Shown: in pieces, positions 7,795 to 18,956 of the stretch
Layout: the number at the start of each line of letters is the position of its first letter
Numbering within the stretch: position 1 is the stretch's first letter
From: Mycetohabitans rhizoxinica HKI 454
GTDB lineage: Bacteria; Pseudomonadota; Gammaproteobacteria; Burkholderiales; Burkholderiaceae
Length of the DNA: 64,000 nt
Assembly: GCF_000198775.1 (NCBI RefSeq)
Contig: NC_014722.1
Coordinates: forward strand, 1,121,735-1,185,734
Reading direction: 5' to 3'
Notes under the pieces: model-generated
Databases searched by the model: none
Seen by the model: only the letters and a program-made list of their open reading frames with translations
What the model was told of the DNA's origin: nothing
Program-made: the position numbers and the translations under genes

Positions 7795-9702
7795 ATGATT
7801 TCGGTACGACTGCCTGATGGCTCTATCCGGCAATACGATCATCCGGTGACGGTGGCCGAAGTGGCCGCGTCGATCGGTCCGGGTCTTGCGAAGGCGGCGC
7901 TTGGCGGCAAGATCGATGGCGAGCTTGTGGACACGTCGGCCGTGATCCAGCGCGACGCCAATGTCTCGATCGTCACGGACAAGGACCCGGAGGGGCTTGA
8001 GATCATCCGCCACTCGACGGCGCACTTGCTCGCCTATGCGGTCAAGGAGCTGTTTCCTCAGGCCCAGGTGACGATCGGGCCGGTCGTGGACAACGGGTTC
8101 TACTACGATTTCGCTTATCACCGCGCGTTCACGCCCGAAGACTTGCAAAGCATCGAGCAGCGCATGCACGAGCTCGCTAAGAAGGACGAGCCGGTGTCAC
8201 GGCGCGTGGTGTCGCGCGACGAGGCAGTCGACTACTTCAAACGCATCGGCGAGCGCTACAAGGCGGAGATCATCGAGTCGATTCCGCAAGGCGAGCAGAT
8301 CAAGCTGTATTCGCATGGCGGATTCACGGACCTGTGTCGCGGACCGCATGTGCCCTCCACGGGCAAGCTCAAGGTGTTCAAGCTGATGAAGCTGGCCGGC
8401 GCGTATTGGCGTGGCGATTCACACAACGAGCAGCTGCAGCGGATCTACGGCACGGCGTGGGCGCGCAAGGAGGAGCAGGACGCGTACCTTCACATGCTTG
8501 AAGAGGCTGAGAAGCGTGACCATCGCAAGCTCGGCAAGCAGCTGGATTTGTTCCACCTGCAGGAGGAGGCTCCCGGGCTCGTGTTCTGGCACCCGAAGGG
8601 TTGGGCGCTGTGGCAGCAGGTCGAGCAATACCTCAGGCGCCGGCTCGGCGAGGCCGGCTACCTCGAGGTGAAGACGCCGATGATCATGGATCGCTCGCTG
8701 TGGGAGCGCTCCGGTCACTGGCAGAACTATCGCGAGAACATGTTCACGACGGAATCGGAGAAACGCGACTACGCGATCAAGCCGATGAACTGTCCGGGGC
8801 ATGTGCAGGTGTTCAATCATAGCCTGCATTCGTATCGCGATCTGCCGCTGCGTTTTGCCGAGTTCGGTTCATGTCACCGCAATGAGGCCTCGGGCGCGCT
8901 GCATGGGCTGATGCGGGTGCGCGGGTTCGTGCAGGACGACGCGCACATCTTTTGCACGGAAGACCAGGTGATTGCCGAGTCGATCGCGTTCAATTCGCTG
9001 GCGATGAGCGTGTACAAGGACTTCGGCTTCGAGCAGATCGACATCAAGCTGGCGTTGCGGCCGCAGCAGCGCGCGGGCACGGATGAGACGTGGGACCGCG
9101 CAGAACAGGGCTTGCGAGAAGCCCTGGCTGCGTGCAGCCTGCAGTGGCAGGAGCTCGATGGTGAGGGGGCGTTCTATGGTCCGAAGATCGAGTACCACAT
9201 CAAGGACGCGCTGGGGCGGTCGTGGCAGTGTGGCACGCTGCAATTGGATTTTGTGTTGCCGGAGCGCCTCGGCGCGGAATACGTGGCCGAAGACAATAGT
9301 CGTCGTCGCCCGGTGATGCTGCACCGTGCGATTGTGGGTTCGATGGAGCGCTTCCTTGGCATTCTGATCGAGCATCATGCTGGTGCTATGCCGCTGTGGC
9401 TCGCGCCATCGCAGGTCGTGGTGATGAATATTGCAGAAAGTTCGGCCGATTACGCGAATATTGTTGCCCAATCATTGAAAAAACAAGGGTTTAGGGCGGC
9501 AGCGGATTTGCGTAACGAAAAGATTAGCTATAAAATACGAGAACACGCGCTCGAAAAAGTCCCGTATCTGGCAGTTGTCGGCGACAAGGAGCGCGATGCG
9601 CAAACGGTAGCCGTGCGTGCCCGTGGCGGCGTCGATCTGGGCGTGATGCCGGTCGAAGCCTTCCTCGAGCGCCTGCACAATGAAGTGCGGGTACTTGGGT
9701 GA
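7795..9702 (+). CDS. thrS: threonyl-tRNA synthetase
   Basis: A 635-residue class II synthetase that charges tRNA-Thr in the cytoplasm. Domains in order: TGS (1-62), the editing/second domain with the HSTAH and later CRGPH zinc-like motifs (64-190), the catalytic core with motifs 2 and 3 ([25 protein letters not shown], reported here only as a block near residues 360-385; motif 3 [12 protein letters not shown]), and the C-terminal anticodon-binding domain (~530-635). The start is ATG 7795, preceded by AGGAGA at a spacing of 5. It heads the translation gene cluster thrS-infC-rpmI-rplT-pheST. Confidence 0.98.
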   Translation: MISVRLPDGSIRQYDHPVTVAEVAASIGPGLAKAALGGKIDGELVDTSAVIQRDANVSIVTDKDPEGLEIIRHSTAHLLAYAVKELFPQAQVTIGPVVDNGFYYDFAYHRAFTPEDLQSIEQRMHELAKKDEPVSRRVVSRDEAVDYFKRIGERYKAEIIESIPQGEQIKLYSHGGFTDLCRGPHVPSTGKLKVFKLMKLAGAYWRGDSHNEQLQRIYGTAWARKEEQDAYLHMLEEAEKRDHRKLGKQLDLFHLQEEAPGLVFWHPKGWALWQQVEQYLRRRLGEAGYLEVKTPMIMDRSLWERSGHWQNYRENMFTTESEKRDYAIKPMNCPGHVQVFNHSLHSYRDLPLRFAEFGSCHRNEASGALHGLMRVRGFVQDDAHIFCTEDQVIAESIAFNSLAMSVYKDFGFEQIDIKLALRPQQRAGTDETWDRAEQGLREALAACSLQWQELDGEGAFYGPKIEYHIKDALGRSWQCGTLQLDFVLPERLGAEYVAEDNSRRRPVMLHRAIVGSMERFLGILIEHHAGAMPLWLAPSQVVVMNIAESSADYANIVAQSLKKQGFRAAADLRNEKISYKIREHALEKVPYLAVVGDKERDAQTVAVRARGGVDLGVMPVEAFLERLHNEVRVLG

Positions 9703-9749
9703 GCCATCAGCAACGCGGCTAGTTTTTTGATTTTTAGAGGAAACGTAAC

Positions 9750-10274
9750 ATCGCTACTGATAAGTCGTCGCATCGCATCAACGGTGAAATTAGCGCGCCG
9801 GAGGTGCGTCTGGTTGGGGTCGATGGGGAACCCATTGGCATCGTGAAGCTGGCCGAGGCGTTCCGTTTGGCGGAACAGCACGATGTCGACCTTGTCGAGA
9901 TTGCTCCGCATGCACAGCCGCCTGTGTGCCGCCTGATGGACTATGGCAAGTTCAAGTATCAGGAAGCCAAGAAGCAGCACGAGGCGAAGCTCAAGCAGAA
10001 GGTGATCCAGGTGAAGGAAGTCAAGTTCCGCCCGGGCACCGACGATGGGGATTACCATGTCAAGCTGCGCAACCTGACGCGATTCCTCGACGAAGGCGAC
10101 AAGACGAAGATCACGTTGCGATTCCGTGGGCGCGAGATGGCGCACCAGGAAATCGGCATGCGGATGCTGGACCGTCTGCGCCAGGATCTGGACGAGTACG
10201 GTCAGGTCGAACAAATGCCAAAGATGGAAGGTCGTCAGATGGTGATGGTGCTGGCGCCGAAAAAGAAGAAGTGA
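9750..10274 (+). CDS. infC: translation initiation factor IF-3 with ATC start codon
   Basis: From the ATC at 9750 the protein is 174 residues and begins [20 protein letters not shown], which is the normal N-terminus of IF-3. No ATG or GTG gives that N-terminus. AGAGGA lies 8 bases upstream. IF-3 binds the 30S subunit and rejects non-canonical start codons. In E. coli infC itself starts with AUU, which makes IF-3 repress its own translation; an ATC start here fits the same autoregulation. Both IF-3 domains are complete (N-domain to ~80, C-domain with [18 protein letters not shown] to the Lys-rich end). Confidence 0.95.
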   Translation: MATDKSSHRINGEISAPEVRLVGVDGEPIGIVKLAEAFRLAEQHDVDLVEIAPHAQPPVCRLMDYGKFKYQEAKKQHEAKLKQKVIQVKEVKFRPGTDDGDYHVKLRNLTRFLDEGDKTKITLRFRGREMAHQEIGMRMLDRLRQDLDEYGQVEQMPKMEGRQMVMVLAPKKKK

Positions 10275-10477
10275 TGGGCGTGCGTTGCGCGCGCGGCATG
10301 CTGCCGCTTGCGATGCAGCGCACGATGCGGGTTTCGAAGGCGGCCGGTACGGCGTCTTCCGAAAAGGCGGCGCGTGATGCAATCGCAATGCGCGCCGACG
10401 ACAAGTGGTCCCCGGGTCTTGCAAGGGCGGAGTGTTGAGCCGCACACCTGTGGCCATAAAAAACTGGAGTGGTAGCA

Positions 10478-10675
10478 ATGCCTAAGATGAAGACCAAGAA
10501 AAGCGCGTCCAAGCGCTTTGTCGTGCGTCCGGGCGGTACCGTCAAGCGCGGTCAGGCCTTCAAGCGTCACATCCTGACGAAGAAAACGACGAAGAACAAG
10601 CGCCAACTGCGTGGCAGCACGGATGTCCATGCGTCGGACGTCAATTCCGTTCGCGCGATGATGCCGTTCGCGTAA
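10478..10675 (+). CDS. rpmI: 50S ribosomal protein L35
   Basis: A 65-residue, very basic protein beginning [14 protein letters not shown], the L35 signature, with the [17 protein letters not shown] core. GGAG lies upstream of ATG 10478. An in-frame GTG at 10469 is less likely. It lies between infC and rplT, the conserved IF3-L35-L20 order. Confidence 0.97.
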   Translation: MPKMKTKKSASKRFVVRPGGTVKRGQAFKRHILTKKTTKNKRQLRGSTDVHASDVNSVRAMMPFA

Positions 10676-10703
10676 CCCTGAATCGAACTCATAGGAGAGA
10701 AAC

Positions 10704-11063
10704 ATGCCTCGAGTCAAACGTGGGGTTACCGCACGGGCCCGTCACAAGAAGATTATCAACCTTGCGAAGGGCTATCGTGGCCGTCGCAATAATGTGTTCC
10801 GGATCGCGAAGCAGGCGGTCATGCGTGCCGGTCAGTACGCATACCGCGATCGCCGCAATAAGAAGCGCGTGTTCCGGCGCCTGTGGATTGCGCGTATCAA
10901 TGCAGCGGCGCGGCAACACGATATCACCTACAGCGTGTTCATGAACGGCTTGAAGAAGGCGTCGATTGAGCTCGATCGCAAGGTGCTTGCCGACATGGCC
11001 GTGTTCGACAAGGCCGCTTTTGCTGCCATCGTGGCACAGGTGAAAGCCGCCGTTGCCCGCTAA
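10704..11063 (+). CDS. rplT: 50S ribosomal protein L20
   Basis: A 119-residue protein beginning [16 protein letters not shown], the universal L20 N-terminus, with [25 protein letters not shown]20 is an early 23S rRNA assembly protein and in many bacteria represses its own operon. TAGGAGAGA lies upstream of ATG 10704. It is 28 bp after rpmI. Confidence 0.98.
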   Translation: MPRVKRGVTARARHKKIINLAKGYRGRRNNVFRIAKQAVMRAGQYAYRDRRNKKRVFRRLWIARINAAARQHDITYSVFMNGLKKASIELDRKVLADMAVFDKAAFAAIVAQVKAAVAR

Positions 11064-11132
11064 CCGCAAGGACAGTCGGTGCCGGGTCGGTCGTATCGCG
11101 CCCATTGGGCCGCACGCTGACCGGCAGACTTG

Positions 11133-11166
11133 AACGGGGGCTCTTGCTGGAGCCCCCGTTTTTTTG
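11133..11166 (+). terminator. terminator or attenuator between rplT and pheS
   Basis: AACGGGGGCTC at 11133-11143 pairs with GAGCCCCCGTT at 11150-11160 with a 6-base loop, followed by a T-run to 11166. It ends the infC-rpmI-rplT unit. In enteric bacteria pheST is controlled by attenuation at this place; no Phe-rich leader peptide is evident here. Confidence 0.85.
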
Positions 11167-11205
11167 TTGGCCGCAAGCCTTTTTGATCCACTGACAGACG
11201 TTGAA

Positions 11206-12231
11206 ATGATGGGATCTCCCGATCTTGAGCAGATCGTCGCCGACGCGCAGCGTGCCTTTGCGAATGCTGCGGACACCGTGACGCTCGAAAACGAAAAGGC
11301 GCGCTTCCTCGGCAAGGCCGGTGCGTTGACCGAATTGCTGAAAGGCTTGGGCAAGCTGGATCCAGCGGTGCGCAAGAGCGAGGGCGCTCGCATCAACGTC
11401 GCGAAACAGCAGGTCGAGGCGGCACTGAACGCACGTCGCCAGGCACTCGCCGATGCGTTGATGAATCAGCGGCTAGCTGCCGAGGCGATCGACGTGACGC
11501 TGCCCGGGCGCGGCGCGGGCGTGGGCAGTCTGCATCCGGTGATGCAGACGTGGGAGCGCGTCGAGCAGATTTTTCATTCAATTGGCTTCGACGTGGCCGA
11601 CGGGCCGGAGATCGAAACCGACTGGTACAACTTTACCGCGCTGAACAGCCCCGAAAACCATCCAGCGCGCTCGATGCAGGACACGTTTTATCTCGACGCG
11701 AAGGACGCGCAAGACAGGCCGTTGTTGCTGCGCACGCATACGAGCCCGATGCAAGTCCGATATGCGCGGATGAATAAGCCGCCGATTAAGGTCATCGTCC
11801 CCGGGCGCACCTATCGTGTCGACAGCGATGCGACACATTCGCCGATGTTCAACCAGGTCGAGGGGCTGTGGATCGATGAGAACGTTAGTTTTGCAGACTT
11901 GAAGGGCGTCTACACGGACTTTTTGAAGAAATTTTTCGAGCGCAACGACATCCTCGTGCGTTTTCGCCCATCGTACTTCCCGTTTACCGAACCGTCCGCC
12001 GAGATCGACATGAAGTTCGAGCACGGCAGAAACGCCGGGCGCTGGCTCGAAATTTCCGGCTCGGGGCAGGTGCATCCGAACGTGGTGCGCAATATGGGGC
12101 TCGACCCGCAACGCTATATTGGCTTTGCATTTGGCAGCGGCCTGGAGCGACTGACGATGCTGCGCTACGGCGTGGACGACTTGCGCGCGTTCTTTGAGAA
12201 CGATCTGCGTTTCCTGCGCCAGTTTGCGTGA
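11206..12231 (+). CDS. pheS: phenylalanyl-tRNA synthetase alpha subunit
   Basis: About 341 residues. The alpha subunit of the (alpha-beta)2 enzyme carries the class II catalytic core. An N-terminal coiled coil (about 1-90) precedes the core. Motif 2 region ([20 protein letters not shown]) and motif 3 ([17 protein letters not shown]) are intact, as is [10 protein letters not shown]. Two adjacent ATG codons (11206, 11209) are possible starts. The open frame upstream to 11164 overlaps the terminator and is not expected to be translated. pheT follows after 24 bp. Confidence 0.97.
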   Translation: MMGSPDLEQIVADAQRAFANAADTVTLENEKARFLGKAGALTELLKGLGKLDPAVRKSEGARINVAKQQVEAALNARRQALADALMNQRLAAEAIDVTLPGRGAGVGSLHPVMQTWERVEQIFHSIGFDVADGPEIETDWYNFTALNSPENHPARSMQDTFYLDAKDAQDRPLLLRTHTSPMQVRYARMNKPPIKVIVPGRTYRVDSDATHSPMFNQVEGLWIDENVSFADLKGVYTDFLKKFFERNDILVRFRPSYFPFTEPSAEIDMKFEHGRNAGRWLEISGSGQVHPNVVRNMGLDPQRYIGFAFGSGLERLTMLRYGVDDLRAFFENDLRFLRQFA

Positions 12232-12255
12232 CCTGACTTTCCTTATCGACACCCC

Positions 12256-14724
12256 ATGCAATTTGCTGAATCCTGGTTAAGAAGCTTTGTTGATCCGCAA
12301 TTGTCGACGGAGGCGCTGTCGCATGCGCTGACGATGGCGGGGCTCGAGGTCGAGGAATGGGCGCCGGTGGCGCCGCCGACCTCGAAGATCGTGGTGGGCA
12401 AGGTGCTCGAGGTCGTCAAGCATCCGAATGCGGATAAGCTGAACGTGTGTCAGGTTGACGCGGGCACGGGGCAGACGTTGACGATCGTGTGCGGTGCGCC
12501 GAACGTGGTGCCCGGCATCAAGGTGCCGACCGCGCTGGTCGGCGCGACGCTGCCACCCGCGCAAGCGGGCGGTGCGCCGTTCGAGATTAAGCTGTCGAAG
12601 CTGCGCGGCGTCGAAAGCCAGGGCATGCTGTGCTCGGCTCGCGAACTGAAGTTGTCAGATGACCACAGCGGACTGTTAGTGTTGCCGGACGATACGCTAA
12701 TCGGACGCGACATCCGCGACGTGCTGCAGCTCGACGACATCATTTTCGAGATCAAGCTGACGCCGAACAAGGCCGATTGCTTATCGGTGTTCGGTATCGC
12801 ACGCGAGACGGCTGCGATTACCGGGGCGCCGCTCAACGCACCGTCCTACCACCCTGTTCCGGTCACCTGCGATGCACGGTTACCGGTGCGTATTGAGGCG
12901 CCGCAGCTTTGCGGACGGTTCTCCGGCCGCGTGATCCGTAATGTCGATGCGCGGGCCAGCACGCCTGCATGGATGGTCCAGCGGCTTGAGCGAGCGGGAC
13001 AGCGCAGCATTTCGGCGCTCGTTGATATTTCGAACTATGTAATGCTCGAGCTTGGGCGTCCGTCGCATATATTCGACCTGGACAAGATCAACGGCGGCTT
13101 GCACGTGCGTTGGGGCAAGCGTGGCGAGACGCTGAAGCTGCTCAACGGCAATACGATCGAGCTGGACGAAACGGTCGGCGTGATTGCGGATGATCAGGGA
13201 CGTGTCGAAAGCCTGGCCGGCATCATGGGCGGCGACAGTACTGCGGTGACGCTCGATACGCGGCATATCTATTTGGAAGCGGCATTTTGGTGGCCGGACA
13301 GCATCCGTGGACGCGCTCGCCAATACAACTTCTCGACCGATGCCGCGCATCGCTTCGAGCGAGGCGTGGACTACGCGACCACCGTTGAGCATATCGAGTA
13401 CCTGACGCACCTGATCACGACGATCTGCGGTGGCGACGCCGGTCCGGTGGACGATCATATCGTCAACCTGCCGCAGCGCAAGCCCGTCTCGATGCGCGTG
13501 TCGCGGGCAAACCGGATCATTGGCGTGCCGATTGAGGCGAACGAGATTGCCAGCATCTTCACGCGCTTGAATTTGTCATTCGAGCGTGCGGCGGATGGCG
13601 ATACGTTTATTGTGACGCCGCCAACCTACCGTTTCGACATCGAGATCGAGGAGGATTTGATCGAGGAGGTGGCTCGCATCCACGGATTCGAAAAGATCCC
13701 GGCGCGCGCGCCAATCGCGACGAACGAGATGCACGCGACGAACGAGGCGCGGCGCTCGGTCCATGCGTTGCGTCGTGCGCTGGCGGCGCGCGACTATGCG
13801 GAAACGGTCAATTTCAGTTTTGTCGATGCTGAGTGGGAACGGGATTTCGCCGGTAATGAGCGGCCCGTCGCGCTGCTCAACCCGATCGCGAGCCAGCTGT
13901 CGGTGATGCGTTCGACATTGTTCGGCAGCTTGATCGGCGTGCTGCAGCATAACCTGAATCGGCGTGCGGAGCGCGTGCGCGTGTTCGAGGCTGGTCGGGT
14001 CTTTCGCGCGGACCCGACAGTGAAGGATGGCGAATTGACGGTGGAAGGCTTTGCCCAACCGAAAATGATCGGTGCGTTGGCCTATGGTCCGGTCGTCGAC
14101 GAACAATGGGGGGTATCGGTGCGACATGTCGATTTTTTCGATGTGAAGGGCGATGTGCAGGCGCTGTTTGCACCGACGGTGCCTCGCTTCACACGGGCCT
14201 CGCATCCGGCATTGCACCCGGGGCGCAGTGCGCAAATCGAGATCAATGGTCGCATTGTCGGTTGGATTGGCGAGCTGCATCCGCGTTGGCTGCAAAAATA
14301 CGATCTTCCGCACGCGCCGGTACTGTTCGAGGTCGAGGCTGACGCGGTGGCCGGGCGTGCGTTACCGGTCGTGACTGAGATCTCGAAATTCCCGCCGGTG
14401 CGCCGTGACATCGCGTTGGTCGTGCCGCAGCATGTCGAAGTCCAATCAATACTCGATGAGTTCGCGCAGGCGCGGATTGGCAACGATGCACTCCGGTTCG
14501 TGCAAAAAATGGTGCTATTCGACGAATTCCGGCCGAAATTCGACGCGAAGCAAATCGGTTCTGGCGCTGTTTCGGGGGGGCTCTCGGCTGACGAGAAAAG
14601 CCTTGCGTTCCGGGTAACCTTGCAAGATACTGGCGGGACCCTTCAGGACGAGACGGTTGATCTAGCCGTCAAAACCCTGGTGGAGCGCTTGGCTCGAGTC
14701 TTTGGTGCAAGGTTGCGCGGCTAA
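12256..14724 (+). CDS. pheT: phenylalanyl-tRNA synthetase beta subunit
   Basis: An 822-residue protein starting [16 protein letters not shown]. It has the tRNA-binding (EMAP-like) domain at ~39-150 ([20 protein letters not shown]), the B3/4 editing domain (~210-390), B5 (~400-475), the class II-like core and the C-terminal FDX-ACB anticodon domain (RRDIALVVP, ~730-820). It pairs with pheS directly upstream. Length is normal and no lesions are seen. Confidence 0.98.
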   Translation: MQFAESWLRSFVDPQLSTEALSHALTMAGLEVEEWAPVAPPTSKIVVGKVLEVVKHPNADKLNVCQVDAGTGQTLTIVCGAPNVVPGIKVPTALVGATLPPAQAGGAPFEIKLSKLRGVESQGMLCSARELKLSDDHSGLLVLPDDTLIGRDIRDVLQLDDIIFEIKLTPNKADCLSVFGIARETAAITGAPLNAPSYHPVPVTCDARLPVRIEAPQLCGRFSGRVIRNVDARASTPAWMVQRLERAGQRSISALVDISNYVMLELGRPSHIFDLDKINGGLHVRWGKRGETLKLLNGNTIELDETVGVIADDQGRVESLAGIMGGDSTAVTLDTRHIYLEAAFWWPDSIRGRARQYNFSTDAAHRFERGVDYATTVEHIEYLTHLITTICGGDAGPVDDHIVNLPQRKPVSMRVSRANRIIGVPIEANEIASIFTRLNLSFERAADGDTFIVTPPTYRFDIEIEEDLIEEVARIHGFEKIPARAPIATNEMHATNEARRSVHALRRALAARDYAETVNFSFVDAEWERDFAGNERPVALLNPIASQLSVMRSTLFGSLIGVLQHNLNRRAERVRVFEAGRVFRADPTVKDGELTVEGFAQPKMIGALAYGPVVDEQWGVSVRHVDFFDVKGDVQALFAPTVPRFTRASHPALHPGRSAQIEINGRIVGWIGELHPRWLQKYDLPHAPVLFEVEADAVAGRALPVVTEISKFPPVRRDIALVVPQHVEVQSILDEFAQARIGNDALRFVQKMVLFDEFRPKFDAKQIGSGAVSGGLSADEKSLAFRVTLQDTGGTLQDETVDLAVKTLVERLARVFGARLRG

Positions 14725-14782
14725 ATCGAAATCCGATTTGACCGAAAGAAACCAGGGGCCATTCTTATACGATAAGCATCCA

Positions 14783-15184
14783 ATGAACTCGAGTGAATTT
14801 GAAGCACTTCTGTCTGCGCAACGCAGTGCGATGAGTCGCGATAATCCGGCCTACAGCAATCCGGTTTCATCCGAGACGCCGACGTTGACAAAAGCCGAGC
14901 TGGCCGAGTTGCTGTTCGATCAGGTCGGTCTGAACAAGCGCGAGGCAAAGGACATGGTCGAAGCGTTCTTCGAGGCAATTCGCGATGCGCTTGAAAATGG
15001 TGAGAGCGTCAAGCTATCTGGATTCGGCAACTTCCAGTTGCGCGACAAGCCGCAACGTCCGGGACGCAATCCGAAGACCGGCGAGGCCATTCCAATCGCG
15101 GCACGGCGCGTGGTGACTTTCCATGCGAGCCAAAAGCTGAAGGCGCAGGTCGAATCCGGCGCCGCGAATCTGCAGTCACGCTGA
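14783..15184 (+). CDS. ihfA: integration host factor alpha subunit
   Basis: A 133-residue protein. The IHF/HU fold runs from ~35 ([33 protein letters not shown]) through the DNA-minor-groove arm [23 protein letters not shown]. Burkholderia IhfA has an N-terminal Ser/Ala-rich extension (here [20 protein letters not shown]), which supports ATG 14783. It bends DNA at specific sites with IhfB and acts in sigma-54 activation, recombination and replication. The pheT-ihfA-merR order is conserved widely. Confidence 0.96.
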   Translation: MNSSEFEALLSAQRSAMSRDNPAYSNPVSSETPTLTKAELAELLFDQVGLNKREAKDMVEAFFEAIRDALENGESVKLSGFGNFQLRDKPQRPGRNPKTGEAIPIAARRVVTFHASQKLKAQVESGAANLQSR

Positions 15185-15260
15185 ATGTAGCCGTGTCAGG
15201 GTCCGCTGGCCGTGTTAGCCCCCTGGACGCATCCAAGACCGACATGACGAGCGTGTGACG

Positions 15261-15671
15261 ATGGACAAAGTCACGTTGCCCCCGATACCCGCGAAGCGGT
15301 ATTTCACGATCGGTGAAGTCAGCGAACTGTGCGGCGTCAAGCCGCACGTGCTCAGATATTGGGAGCAAGAATTCACGCAGTTAAGGCCGGTCAAGCGCCG
15401 CGGAAACCGGCGTTATTATCAGCATCATGAAGTACTGCTGATCCGACGGATCCGAGAGTTGTTGTATGAGCAAGGATTCACGATCAACGGTGCGCGTAAC
15501 CGACTCGATTCACGCGGTGCGCTGTTGCCGGACGAGCCGGGTGGTGCGGTCCCGACGGGCGAGGCGGGCGTGCAGCCAGCGGATCTTCGGCTTGTTGCCG
15601 TGGACGTGGGCGCACTGCGCGACGAAATCCGTCAGGTGATCGTTTTACTGACGGACGGCAAGCGGTCTTGA
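15261..15671 (+). CDS. MerR-family transcriptional regulator downstream of ihfA
   Basis: A 136-residue protein with an N-terminal winged HTH (FTIGEVSELCGVKPHVLRYWEQEF, then RRGNRRYY and the IRRIRELLYEQGFTINGARNRL helix). This MerR-like gene follows ihfA in nearly all beta- and gammaproteobacteria, but its target is not established. The C-terminal part lacks metal-binding cysteines. A GTG at 15255 is an alternative start two codons upstream. Confidence 0.92.
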   Translation: MDKVTLPPIPAKRYFTIGEVSELCGVKPHVLRYWEQEFTQLRPVKRRGNRRYYQHHEVLLIRRIRELLYEQGFTINGARNRLDSRGALLPDEPGGAVPTGEAGVQPADLRLVAVDVGALRDEIRQVIVLLTDGKRS

Positions 15672-15757
15672 CCCATCGACGGGCGCATTCTTCCCTTGCT
15701 GATCTACTTGATAGGCGTGTCACCGATTCCTCGTGGTTCGGGGCGGTTACCGTGCCT

Positions 15758-16396
15758 TCAGATCTCTTCCGACAATTCATCCACGAAGCGCGCTAGTCGT
15801 TCGTGACGCTGCTTGGCCAGGCGCTGACCCTCCGGCGTTTGAAAATGGGCGGAGAGCTTTAATAGCTTCACGTGAAAATGGTCAAGCGCGTATCGCGCAT
15901 CATCCAGCGGCCGGTATTGTGCGTGCGGATCGGCGTGTGCATAGAGTTGCGATCCCATGCGTCCAGCGACGTAGAAGCATCGTGCGATACCGAGTGTGCC
16001 GATGGCGTCCAGCCGATCGGCGTCCTGCAGAATCCTGGCTTCGAGCGTGTTTGGCGCGATACCGGCCGTGTAACTGTGCGCTTCGATTGCATGAGCGACG
16101 GATTCAATCTTCTCTTTTTGCCATCCAAGTCGCCGCAAAATTTGCGTAGCGCGTCGGGCAGCCAGCCGAGAGGCTTGCGCGCGCAGCGGCGAGTTCTTTT
16201 CCACCTGAACGCAGTCGTGCAGCAGGACGGCGGCGAACAGCACTTGTGCGTCGCCACCCTCCTTTGACTGGATGGCGAACGCGTTTTTCCACACGCGTTG
16301 AAGGTGGGCTACGTCGTGAGCGCCGTCGTCCCCTTCCGTTGCAAACGGAAGAAGGATTGACGCGAGGTGCTGGTATGGAGCGAAGGCTGGCGTCAT
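15758..16396 (-). CDS. HD-domain metal-dependent phosphohydrolase (YedJ-like)
   Basis: A 212-residue protein with an HD fold. The metal ligands appear as HDVAHLQRV (~27-35), AVLLHDC (~56-62), the central His pair region VAHAIEAHSYT, and LQDADRLDAIG. Members of this group hydrolyse phosphomonoesters or nucleotides, with the substrate usually unknown. It is transcribed toward merR. It may be part of an insertion between merR and tRNA-Pro, since IS and integrase remnants lie just beyond it. Confidence 0.88.
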   Translation of the reverse strand: MTPAFAPYQHLASILLPFATEGDDGAHDVAHLQRVWKNAFAIQSKEGGDAQVLFAAVLLHDCVQVEKNSPLRAQASRLAARRATQILRRLGWQKEKIESVAHAIEAHSYTAGIAPNTLEARILQDADRLDAIGTLGIARCFYVAGRMGSQLYAHADPHAQYRPLDDARYALDHFHVKLLKLSAHFQTPEGQRLAKQRHERLARFVDELSEEI

Positions 16397-16421
16397 GCAG
16401 GAATGGTGAAAACACAGTGAT

Positions 16422-16613
16422 CTAGCATTTTATCCACCGGATCGGTTCGATGCGCTCAATGCTCGTCTTGGATAGAAAGAGTGGATTGCCTCGGCATAGT
16501 TCATCCTGTGCAAGGATATTCAGACCAACGAGCGCGCACGCCCGGCGCTCCGAATAGTCGTATTGTTTAAGAAACTGCTGCACGACTTCCCAGCGCTGCG
16601 CGGGCGAACTCAC
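16422..16613 (-). pseudogene. remnant of IS3-family transposase (N-terminal part of OrfB)
   Basis: The minus-strand frame reads SSPAQRWEVVQQFLKQYDY then SERRACALVGLN, the start of IS407/IS3-type OrfB, which has an HTH_21-like segment. It then runs into unrelated sequence and stops. Catalytic DDE residues are absent, so it is inactive. It probably comes from the same IS group as the fragment after relA, which carries the next part of the protein. Confidence 0.65.
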
Positions 16614-16769
16614 TTTTTTCGAGAACGTCCTCGCATTGACTGGTGGACAGCGACAATCATCTTGGCCGGTCGCATTGACTCAGGTTTTTTGCTACCGAGC
16701 GGAGCCTGTTGCCTCATGTAATGTGTGACCCGTCAGAATGCTGGCGGGGACGACTTATGGCGAGCAGGC

Positions 16770-16955
16770 TCAGTATGTCAACACGACGGGAATGGATAGA
16801 GGCGGTCGGTGAACGGTATCGCCGTCCCGCACGTTGGCCCACATCAGCTTAAGCACATCCGCCGGCCGCTGTCCGGTCAAATAGGCTAGCTCCATCGCGT
16901 GGCGAGTGGGCTGGGCAAGTCGGCTGCGCGTCGCCGTCCGTAACGGTTCAGCCAA
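16770..16955 (-). pseudogene. fragment of tyrosine recombinase (phage-type integrase)
   Basis: A short minus-strand frame reads RHAMELAYLTGQRPADVLKLMWANVRDG. This is the segment around the first catalytic Arg of tyrosine integrases (TGxRxxDLLxLxWxxI). The conserved HxxR and Tyr regions are missing. It lies about 370 bp from tRNA-Pro, a common integration target, and is probably what remains of an integrated element. Confidence 0.55.
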
Positions 16956-17285
16956 CCGCGATGACGTGTCCAGTGCTACCCGCGTGGGCCATGGAACCGC
17001 CGTCTACGCAGACCTCGACACAGCGACTGCGCAACGCGTTTTTGCCGTCGCCGCCGCCGACCAGCGAGAAATAGACAAGCTGCGTGCGCTCCAAGGCTAT
17101 GTGTGTGGTGGGTCGGAGATGCCGCCGATGACGCGCCGCTCGTTAGCTCGACGTGGTGCTGGGCGGTAGGCCAGTGTGTCGTCGAACTAGCGGACGTTGA
17201 AAGGGCCGAGCGGTACCGAAGGCATGAGACATATTAGAAATCTTCTAATATCGCCTCCCCATTGCACAACAAACAGGCAGTAATA

Positions 17286-17320
17286 GAAAACCCGCGAAAG
17301 CCTTAGCTGACGCGGGTTTG
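17286..17320 (-). terminator. Rho-independent terminator of tRNA-Pro
   Basis: AACCCGCG (17289-17296) pairs with CGCGGGTT (17311-17318). On the minus strand the stem is followed by TTTT. It starts a few bases after the 3' end of tRNA-Pro. Confidence 0.75.
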
Positions 17321-17324
17321 AGAC

Positions 17325-17401
<77 letters not shown>

Positions 17402-17793
17402 AAAGCGATGGAGTATAGCAGAGATGTGCACGATTGCGAACTGCATCCGGCTGGCTAATGTGCAATGTAGTCGGATGTATTGATCCGCTACGCGCATCGG
17501 GCGGCCGAGATACCGGATTGCGTCGCGCAATGCCAGCACCTGCCGGGTGAAACCGAGCAGTATGGCGTCGTGCTGTGGCGACACGATGCCGCGGGGCTTG
17601 TGCACGAACAGCGTCTTGCCGAGCGATGCCTACAGGGCCTTCCAGTGGCCCGCTCACCGTAATAGATGCGAAGCATTAGAGCGCGTGGCGCACTGTCCAT
17701 CATGGCGGCCCGAACGACGAGGCTATAGTCGCCACTGCGGCCGTCCCGACAAGTCGACTTCGCAGCTTTCCTCTTTTCAAGTGACCCATACCC
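17402..17793. other. intergenic region between tRNA-Pro and porin
   Basis: About 390 bases that must contain the tRNA-Pro promoter (minus) and the porin promoter (plus). Open frames here show no recognisable protein and read as shadows. I see no repeat or strong operator. Confidence 0.4.
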
Positions 17794-18906
17794 ATGTCTG
17801 GCAAACAAAATCGGCGCCTGATCGACAGGCGCCTTTATTTAATCGTGTTAGCTGCCTGCGTAACCCAAGTGCACGCACAGAGCAGTGTAGCGCTGTACGG
17901 TGAATTGGACACTGGTGTCGCATGGTTGAGCAATGTCGCCGACCATGCGCAGTACAAGGCGACCAGCGGCTTGATCGACGGCAGCTATTGGGGAGTGCAA
18001 GGCTCGGAAGACCTCGGTGGCGGAAACAAGGCGGTGTTCCGGCTCGAGCGCGGCTTCGCGGTGACCAACGGGCAGTCACTGAATGATCATCCGTATTACG
18101 TCGGTTTAGGCAACGAGCGATACGGCACGATCACGCTGGGTCACCAATACGATGCAGTCCATGACTACTTTGCACCCGTTACGCTAACGGGCGGGGCGGG
18201 CGGCACTGCGTTCGCCCATCCGTTCGACAACGATAATGCGAACAACTCATACCTGGCGCGTAATTCGATCAAGTATACCAGTGCCCAATTCGCGGGTTTC
18301 AGCGCGGGCGGCATGTATGCGTTCTCGAACGCGGCGGGACAATTCGCAAACAACCGTGCGTACAGCGTCGGGGCGAGCTACCAGAACGGCCCGTTCAATG
18401 CGGGCGCCGCATACCTTCACGTGGGCGGCCGCGGCAGGACGGCAGCCGGCGCCTACGATATCGCGGCGCTGCCCGGCTCGAACCGCGACGCGTTCAACGC
18501 CACTGTCGGTGCACAGAATACCTACGGCGTCGGCGCGAACTATGCGCTGGGAGACCTGACGCTGGGTGCCGCGTGGTCTCGTGCAATCTATACGGGTGTT
18601 GCCGATGCCGACACGGGCGCCAGTGCCCGTTCGATCGGATTCAGCAACTACGAGGTCAATGGCGTATATCAACTCATGCCCACATTGACGCTGGCCGGCC
18701 TATACACGTACACGAAGGCGTCCGATGCGCACTGGCACCAGGGCGCCGTGCAACTCGATTATGCGCTCTCCAAGCGTACCGACACCTACATGGAGGCGAT
18801 TTACCAGCGCGCATCGGCTGGCGTGCCAGCCATGATCAATACCGCCGAGCCCGCATCGGGTGGGAGCCAGCTATTGATCGCCGCAGGCGTTCGCCACCGG
18901 TTCTGA
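17794..18906 (+). CDS. Gram-negative porin (OmpC/Burkholderia type)
   Basis: A 370-residue outer-membrane trimeric porin. A signal peptide (YLIVLAACVTQVHA, cleavage before QSSVALYG) leads to the typical first strand SSVALYGELDTGV. The loop-3 and beta-strand pattern alternates Tyr/Gly-rich segments, and the protein ends in F (GVRHRF), as needed for BAM assembly. It allows diffusion of small solutes. Many porin paralogues exist in Burkholderia and their selectivity cannot be read from the sequence. ATG 17794 gives an unusually basic N-region (MSGKQNRRLIDRR). Confidence 0.93.
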   Translation: MSGKQNRRLIDRRLYLIVLAACVTQVHAQSSVALYGELDTGVAWLSNVADHAQYKATSGLIDGSYWGVQGSEDLGGGNKAVFRLERGFAVTNGQSLNDHPYYVGLGNERYGTITLGHQYDAVHDYFAPVTLTGGAGGTAFAHPFDNDNANNSYLARNSIKYTSAQFAGFSAGGMYAFSNAAGQFANNRAYSVGASYQNGPFNAGAAYLHVGGRGRTAAGAYDIAALPGSNRDAFNATVGAQNTYGVGANYALGDLTLGAAWSRAIYTGVADADTGASARSIGFSNYEVNGVYQLMPTLTLAGLYTYTKASDAHWHQGAVQLDYALSKRTDTYMEAIYQRASAGVPAMINTAEPASGGSQLLIAAGVRHRF

Positions 18907-18956
18907 TTTACCGGCCATCACCCGCCAGCGGTCCAGCCGATCTATGATGTACAGAC

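Noticed and set aside
7406-7795. Minus-strand frame across tRNA-Val with text such as GLEPTTPTMSRWCSNQLSYEP
   Set aside because: This is the well-known false protein from the antisense strand of a tRNA gene.
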